Assembly (NCBI GenBank): GCA_022818135.1
Contig: JAFMSR010000001.1
Location: 4,340,663-4,404,662, forward strand
Source: Saxidomus purpurata
Taxonomy: Eukaryota > Mollusca > Bivalvia > Venerida > Veneridae
Direction of reading: 5' to 3'
Length of the DNA stretch: 64,000 nucleotides
A program made the position numbers and the translations under genes. How positions within the stretch are numbered: the first letter of the stretch is position 1; every line of letters begins with the position of its first letter. The notes below the pieces were generated by a model. It searched no databases, was not told the origin of the DNA, and was given only the letters and a program-made list of their open reading frames with translations. Positions 39,101 to 48,100 of the stretch are shown piece by piece.

Positions 39101-42100
39101 TCAAATTATGACCACCGGGTCAATATTGACCCCACCTGGGGTGTCACTTGATTTTATATAGGCTTATACAGTAGAATTCCGCATTACGACCACGCCGAAA
39201 ATGCGACCACGCCGCTATTACGACCATTATTTTAAAGAACCAACTGTTTTTATGCCCCCGAAGGGTGGCATATTAAAATCGCACCGTCTGTCCGTCTGAC
39301 CGTCTGTCCGTCCGTCCGTCTGTCCGTCCGTCCGTGCGTCCCCACTTACAAATTCGTGTCCGGACTGTAACTTTGTCATGCATTGAAGGATTTTAAAATA
39401 ACTTGGCACACATGTCTAGCACATCAAGACGACGTGTCGCGTGCAAGACCCACATCCCTACCTCAAAGGTGAAGGTCACACTTGGAGTATGAAGGTTATG
39501 GAATCCTCTATATATGCACACATTCGTGTCCGGACTGTAACTTTGTCATGCATTGAAGGATTTTAAAATAACTAGGCACACATGTCTAGCACATCAAGAC
39601 GACGTGTCGCGTGCAAGACCCACGTCCCTAGCTCAAAGGTCAAGGTCATACTTAGAGTTTGAAGGTAATGGATTCCTCCATATAAGCATATATGCACACA
39701 TTCGTGTCCGGACTGTAACTTTGTCATGCGTTGAAGGATTTTAAAATAACTTGGCACAAATGTCTAGCACATCAAGACGACGTGTCGCGTGCAAGACCCA
39801 CGTCCCTAGCTCAAAGGTCAAGGTCATACTTAGAGTTTGAAGGTAATGGATTCCTCCATATAAGCATATATGCACACATTCGTGTCCGGACTGTAACTTT
39901 GTCATGCCTTGAAGGATTTTAAAATAATTTGGCACAAATGTCTAGCACATCAAGACGACGTGTCGCGTGCATGACCCACATCCCTACCACAAAGGTCAAG
40001 GTCACACTTAGAGTTTATAGGTAATGGAATCCTGTATATATGCATACATTTGTGTCCGGACTATAACTTAGTGTTTAAAGTAATGGAATACTGTATGCAT
40101 GATTACTCTGTCATGCATGGAAGGATTTTAAAATTACATAGCACATTTATTGAGCACATGGAGAGGACACAGACTGTGAGGCACCTCTTTCGGGGGCATT
40201 CGTCACTTGGGAGGGACAGCTCTTGTTATTATATATTCTGTTGGTCGTTTATACCATTAAAGCCACCAGCCCACTATTCCACTAAAGTCACCATGATATC
40301 CTGTCACTAATAAGCGATTTACACTGTTTTATTATCCGCTAAACAGACCACAGTATTTATCCCTGTCTAGCGCCTCAGACATTACCACTGTATTTTATCC
40401 CGCCACGTGTGTCCCTTTGTTGATTATGTCAATTACAAGACGTAGGGTGTGAAATATTTTTAATTAATTGTATGAAACCTTAATTGGATAACAAAAGGAT
40501 GTAAATGACAGTTGAGAATTAATAAATTGAGAGAGCATCATTTGATTGAGAATCCCGATTGTTAACTTGAGAAATTACGGACCAAACTGCAGAATAGTTT
40601 GCACGACATGTACGTTATGTTTGTACACATTTGAGTCAGTTAATATGATGATCTGCACCCTGGCAATTACTTCGTGAGTATATTAACATATCTTCTACTG
40701 CACAAGAATGAAAAACAAAAAATTTCATTAATTTAACACGCTCATTTGAAATCGTTTCTGATCGATCAATTTACGTGCATGTGCAAATCTTTTCTTCTTT
40801 TTTCTCTCAATTAGTTTATCGTACATATTAACTGTACAGAAAGCTAAAGAAAGTATGAATAGTCTGACACTAGAGTATTGTCATTCATGACAGATGGGTC
40901 TATTAAGTCAACTCGCTATTGAGACCATTCCGCTATTAAGACCATTTATCAAAAGTATGGAAGGTGGTCGTAATAGCGGAATTCTACTGTACATATGAAA
41001 AAACTTTAAAAATCTTCTTCTGAAACCACAAGGCCTAGAGCTTCGATATTTGACGTGTAGCATTGCCTGGTGGACCACTGCCAAGATTGTACAAATTATG
41101 ACTCTTGGGACAAAAACTGACCCCGCCTGGGGGGGGGTCTTTTGATTTTACAAAGGTTTCTATAGGAAAAACTTTAAAAATCTTCTTCTCAAAAACCACA
41201 AGGCCTAAAGCTTATAGTGGCCCGCTACAGTTTTGTTCAAATCATGCCCCTAGGGTCAATATTGGACATGCCCAGGGGGTACTTGTTTTACATAGACATA
41301 TATAGGAAAAAATTTAAATATCTTCTTCTCCAAAACCACAAAGTCTAAAGCTTAGATATTTAGTGTGTAACAGTGTCTAGTGGGCCTCTTCAAAGTTTGC
41401 TTAGGTCATTCCCCCGTGGTCAAAATTAAGCCGGCCCAGGGGGTCACTTGGTGTAGGAAAAACTTTTAAATCTTCTTTTCTAAAACCACAAGGCCTAGAG
41501 CCTAGGTATTTGGTTTGTAACATTGTCTAGTGGTCTTCTACCTACTTTGTTCAAATCATGCCCCTGTGGTCAAAATTGACCACACCCACCATGCATGTGC
41601 ATTGGTACTCAGGTGAGCAATATAGGGCCATCATGGCCTTCTTGTTCATGACAGCTTCTATCATTAAAATGCTATTGCTTCTTGATTTTCTGACAGTAAC
41701 AAAAGGTCTTTCTGAATAGTAGAAAAACAGTCAAAGTTTTGAGCTTAGGTCACAGTGACTGGGAAACCCACGCGCCATGCGCCATTTGCGCATAAAATGC
41801 AAAAATGTCACATAAAAAATCCATCAAATGCGCCCTGTGTCGCATACAAAAAAAATCGAAATATTTTGAGTACGAAACGTGTATCGATCAGGCGCTTTAC
41901 TGTATACTTTGCCATAAATACAAGCGTTTATATGATCGGTGTCAATTAAGCGCTCCTTTCACAAAATAAAGCGTTTTATTGAGAAAATGTTTCCGAAACG
42001 GAAACTAGCCCCTATTGGTATGACTACACTAAATCTTTTTCCATAGACTTACTGTATAACATTTAAGCACGGTCCGCATACCAAAACATTCGTTGAGTAG

Positions 42101-45100
42101 TTACACCCCAATAAATCTGTAGAACCACCTTAGTCACACCCAAAAATGCCCTTTTTTATATACATATAGTGATACTTTATAGCCGAAAATTGCACCAGTA
42201 GGACATCACCCCCTCGTCTGTAGGATTTTTGTTTACATTCTGTCAAAAAATTCAATATTTTCAGATAGCCACAGAACACCGTAAAATTAATCAGAAAATT
42301 AATAAACTATTTTTTTGTTATGTTCAACCATTGTACTTTCGATTTTAATTCTAGAAAACTTTAGTGCTACTAATCATTTTAAACCAATCAGAGACCACAT
42401 ATATCTAATAGGTCCGCAAGTTCCCTACACAAATTGGCTGGTTCCAAGTCCCACCGATTTAGTGAAGTCATACCTAAAAATTAGGGATGGCAACGAATAT
42501 CCGGATATCCGAATATTCGTTCAGCTTCCGAATATTCGGATACGATATAGGTATCCGAGTATTCGGTAAATTCGTCCAAAAACGAATTTCAATTAAAAAC
42601 TTAAATATTTACATGTTGTTTTCATGACAATAATTAATTTTCAATTAAGCCTGATAAAGTGTCAGTTTACAATACCCGGTTGCTCTGGTGATGACACTTT
42701 CTATAGTCAATCTTTAGCGATAGACAAAAGAGATTATGCAAACAAAAGAGTTTCAATTTCTAGGTCTGAATTGTTGAACAAACATTTAGATTAAGGAAAA
42801 CTATTATGCAAATGTTTAAAAGCCTTGTTTAAGCCGATACATAATTATGGAGAGGCGCTTTCTTTAGCCATTGTGTATGAAGTATCTTTTTTGTACAGCG
42901 GCCCGTTTTACAAACATTAAACAAGTTTATTAAATAATTTTACATTTTTGAATTAAAATGAAAATCTTTTCAGATTGTTCTTAATTGAAGCTTTTCTTTC
43001 TCAGTCCTATTAAGCCTCCTGCAGATCTATCAGGCCTGAAAATAAATGTCCGTATAATGACTCTGTCACGGAGATACCGAAACCGAAAGTACAACAGTCC
43101 TTACAGAGTTAGCTCCCGTAATAACAACGTATTTGCGATATATTTTATCCTAATTTTATGACATGAATGATTGAATCTTATAGCCATTAATTATCTGACT
43201 TAAAAGATATTAAAGTAAGTTCTCGGGATAGAATATTCGACTGGGTAGGGTAACTGTAAGCTATAAATTTTACAATCGCGAAAATATGTGATAAATTGAT
43301 CAACAACATAAAACGACCGAATATCCGGATATTCGTTCGAAAGGCTGACCGAATATCCGAATACCAATTTGGGTATTCGTTGACATCCCTACTAAAAATA
43401 AAAACCAATGCTTTTATATGTACTTGAAACTGTTTTGGATTATAAAAGGATCATTTCCGGACCAGAAAATAGCTTTGGTTTAGACAGCATATCAACGAGA
43501 TGGAAATTATGCATCCATATCTATCACCAGGTCGAGACCATTTCGTGTACGGCTGCTGTGTTTCAAAATAATTTGTCATATTGCTACATGATCTGTTGTC
43601 ATCTGCTTATGCTTTTATTTGCAAAGTCCAAAATTTGACAGGACAAAGAACAGCATGTTTACTCAACGTATGCGTGCGTATTTGATTGATGAACCCTATA
43701 CTCTTCCAGCAATGCCTTATTGATTTACCCCACCCCCTTCCCAAATTCTGAATTTTGAAGAAAATTTGTCTTATTTATCACAAAAAAAGTTATTTGAAAA
43801 GCAGAATGTAATTAAAAGTAACATCAAAATGTCCACTGAAATAAAGGCTCTACAGAAACATACCGTTTTAACAAGCTTAATCGGTAATAACCATAAATTT
43901 TATATCTATATGGACATTCACGGTGCCCAAATTTCAGAAAAGTCAACAAAGTATTTGAATTTCTAACGCTTACACCATGAGCCGTAACAAACCGAATACT
44001 CCTATTGTGCATCTTTTCTATTCAAAATAAGAAATAATAACGCAGACATGCCATTTTAATACAAATAGACGATAAATGGCGTGAGGGATCGATCTAAGGC
44101 AAAAAAAAACCGTATTTTTTGACAAATGTTTAGCATGATATCAGTATTTCTGAGACCAAACTGCCCAAAACGTCAAGAAATGGTGCATAACTAACGAAAT
44201 GCATATACAACTTTATGAAAAACAACAAAATAGCTACAAAAAATTAACAGATTCCCTCAAAAATTGGGTTTTACGGGTTTTTGTAATTAAAGGGAGGTAA
44301 TTCAAAAGCAGGTTTGATCTTCCCTGTGTGTGCACGGATATTTTGCCGCCCTTCGTGATTAGAATTACGTCGAATTTTGTTAAATTACACTTTAAACAAT
44401 ATTTGTAGACAATTTCATGACGACTAGACCTATTAAACACACCTTGTTTACATAAATATGCTTGTCTGCTACGTTAGCAGCACTAGGATCATACGGCAAT
44501 GACTTATTTACTGAAAAGGAAGAATTACCGCAGCAACTTTTACCGGTCAGGGTATTCTGAGATTAAGTTACAGGCCTAAACAACACGATTTCATCATTAC
44601 ATTCACTTCATTTACTGAAATCCGTGCATAAGCACGTTCATGATATACTGTGTAAATGACTATTTAAGAATTATTTACCACGTTTCACTCCTCTATTAAC
44701 AACACATTAACTGCCCTTGCCTATTCTTTCTCTGCATTTTCTCCGCTACTGGTCCCATATATAGAAGCCATGTTACCATACCTGCATTTTAGTCTGAGAA
44801 TTCACAAAGTTAGAGATGCAAAATGTACTCTGACATATCTTCAGTTTGTATTCACATGACCACAGCAAATTTAAACAACCAGAGTCTTCCTAAACTGACT
44901 AGGGGCTCATTTAGAACCTTAATTTTCATAAAATATATCAGAAAAGTTATCATCGTCTGTTCAACACATCTCTAAAATATAACGGTTACCAAATTAGCCA
45001 ATTTAGATACAGAACCACGTCTACAATGAACTCAACGAACACATGAACCGTCGATTTCTTAGTTATATTTAGGTATGACTACACTAAATCTTTTTCCATA

Positions 45101-48100
45101 GACTTACTGTATAACATTTAAGCACGGTCCGCATACCAAAACATTCGTTGAGTAGTTACACCCCAATAAATCTGTAGAACCACCTTAGTCACACCCAAAA
45201 ATGCCCTTTTTTATATACATATAGTGATACTTTATAGCCGAAAATTGCACCAGTAGGACATCACCCCCTCGTCTGTAGGATTTTTGTTTACATTCTGTCA
45301 AAAAATTCAATATTTTCAGATAGCCACAGAACACCGTAAAATTAATCAGAAAATTAATAAACTATTTTTTTGTTATGTTCAACCATTGTACTTTCGATTT
45401 TAATTCTAGAAAACTTTAGTGCTACTAATCATTTTAAACCAATCAGAGACCACAGATATCTAATAGGTCCGCAAGTTCCCTACACAAATTGGCTGGTTCC
45501 AAGTCCCACCGATTTAGTGAAGTCATACCTATTGCTAGCCAAATCTCGCTAAAATCTTTCATACAAGACGTTGACACCAACGATCTGGGTACAACACAAA
45601 CGCTACAAGCCTCAGTGAACATATCTGTAGACAAAACGAGTGTAACGAAGCTCAGCTGGAAAATACCAGCTAAATAATCTTCCTCCACTTACGAATCCAA
45701 CTGAGACTAAGAGAGAAACTAAGAGGAAGCCAGTTTACAAGCCATGTAAGGAGCATGACACTGGGTTTAAAATATGGCCCTGGCAGTACAAAAGTGTGGA
45801 TGCCTTGTTCTGTAAAACGTTTGTGGACTCTGGAAAGCACAATGCTTTTGTATCAGGGTGCAAAGTGGTCACACATGTTTTACAGAACAATAAAATTGCC
45901 ATCAACACCAAAAGTCGTCTTCAACAGAACATCTTAAATTCAGACAATGAAAACGGAATAAAATTCTTTTAGTAAGTTCTACAATTCATTCTGCAGAACC
46001 CAATACCGACAGCAATCCTTCTTCACTCGCACCATTAAAGATTGGAATTATAAAGCTGCCTGCAGATATCATGTCAACTGGGTCAGTTGACTCTTTCAGA
46101 GCCCAACAGTTCCAAACACTTTATCTAACTTCCTCTTGGTTTTATCCTTCACTGTTAATATTTTCAATTTTATTTCTATTTTCTCTCTTCTTGCGCACCC
46201 TGGCAATAAATCGTCAACAAAGTGAAGTTGGCCATTAACTTGAAAGAAGACAATGCACCCTCACTTTCGTACAGCTAGGGCCATATTCTAAACAAAGTGT
46301 CTTGCACATTTATTAATGTGTTGCTTGTACATTGTCTTACTCTTAGTGTCACATACATTTTCTTAAATGTCACATAAAAATTTCAAATGTCACATAACTT
46401 TTCACACATTCGTGACATTTGTCACATAGAAAAAAATCCTTTCCCGGTCACTGAGGTCAGACCACTAGAACATTTGTTTTGGATAAGTAGTTAACACCTG
46501 TAATCTTTTCAAAGTACCGTGACTTGAACTATGGTACACTGGTTGTTAACTTATATATGTCTAACTGCATTCAGACCTTACACTTCAGTTGCCTAGCAAT
46601 TCCCCTACGCTTCCATCAATGACTGGACTTACCAGTAAATAAATTACTTTGTTACTTTATTGCTTTGTTATATAGCGTGAGGAGACCGTCAGTACATCAA
46701 CAGGTGTGGAGGACATGGAAGAAGGTTTTGATTTATCCAGTCCTATAAGATGCAGAGAGAGTGTATTCCTTCATAGCCCACCTCTAAGGGTAATACATCT
46801 TTTTATGCAATCAAGATCTGTTTGTTCTAAACTTCCACCGACTGTTAAGCCAACTGTCGATTAACTTTTGATTGAAAAATAATTCAAAGTTGGCAACGCT
46901 AGCAGAATATTTTGATTTCTCTTGAATGCACAAATTGTTTTAACAGGTCTTTCAAACTGTCGAAATATCAACCCTTAAAGTTAACCAACTGTTAGCTTAA
47001 TCAGTGATGAAAGTTTCGAACAACTGGGTTCAGGTCTTTGCAATAAATTACTATGAATAAGTAAATATTAGCAGTTGTTTATTGTCTTAATTTTAATGAA
47101 AAGTTTAATACTAGTAGTGTATATTGCTTATTCAAAGAAATCAGAAATAAATCATTTCTTAGTCTTTTTTTGTGTCAAATTTTCTACATCAAATACTGTT
47201 TACAGGGCATTTGGCATTCTGCCAGCAAGTTCCACCTCCCTGATAAAGCAGATACCCCTGGTCGTAAAGAAATGGAAAGTGTGTCTCCAGAGAACATCCT
47301 AGAAACCAAACCCAAGCTTAATAATCACACAGCAGCGACAACTTCAGTAAGTGCTGGCTTCCATAGCACTATAAGACCAATGACTGAAATATTATCCAGG
47401 AAAGAGAAGGATTGTAACTATGGCAACATGGAAACTTGTCTTGATTTACAGGAAGACTCATCCTTTACAGCTAAGCAACATTCAGATGATGGCTTTACTA
47501 GGGTCTCTGTGAGTAATCCTTCATATTCAAGATCAAACTCACATGATAAAAATGGACAACTTAACAATATTGGAAGCAGGCTGCCTTTCAAAGATTCTTT
47601 GCTGAGTTCTGGTCCACCATCCACACCACGAATAGGAGGACAGATAATAAAACCTGCTCAAACAAAAAATGTCAAAGTTAGAATCATACATGCTAGTCCA
47701 ACTCAAAGAAATCTACCGAACAAATTGACCAGCACCTCGTCCGTATCATCAACATCAACTCTTGTTCCTTTCAAGACCGTTTCTCCTAAACCTGCAAAGG
47801 TTGTTCATGTGAATCCAGACTTGTTTGGTCAGACTCAGCAGCTTGTAACCAAGAAAGAGAACTATTACCCTGTACAAGACAATCTACCTGTTATAACACA
47901 GCTCAAGACAATTCCAGTGCCTGTGATGACAGGTCTTCAACATATACCAGTCCCTGTGGGTTCTCCGCTCCAGTGTGCCGCAGGTTTTGGGTCACCAGAG
48001 TTGAAGAATAAACGAAAGCGATACACACCATTCAGATCACCATTCTTGGACAGGACAAACCAGGACAGTGATGATGAGAGCTGGAACATTGAACCTAAGA

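Larger units (their letters stand above)
38854..41646 (+). repeat. AGCTCACC-family repeat, split by a nested insertion
   Basis: The left part is 38854-39178 and the right part 40990-41646. It starts AGCTCACCTGACACTTTG and ends GGTGAGCAATATAGGGCCAT with CATGGCCTTCTTGTT. Core text AAACTTTAAAAATCTTCTT and CACAAGGCCTAGAGCTTAGA matches the copy at 56936. It is interrupted by the TIR element 39179-40989. Confidence 0.85.
41753..46453. mobile_element. Large TIR element, CAGTGACYGGGAAA ends, 6-bp TSD, 4.7 kb
   Basis: Left end CAGTGACTGGGAAA and right-end complement CAGTGACCGGGAAA are flanked directly by AGGTCA on both sides (41747-41752 and 46454-46459). ATGTCACATAAAAA recurs near both ends. Inside lie a hAT element, twin MITEs, a decayed BED/TTF-like finger and a LINE 3' fragment. 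The composition suggests an old DNA transposon colonised by later insertions. The superfamily is unsettled; hAT-like is the best guess. Confidence 0.65.

Noticed and set aside
47075..47302. 75-residue frame ending in VVKKWKVCLQRTS
   Set aside because: A shadow frame over the start of bHLH exon 9; the phase-correct frame is the long one from 47206.
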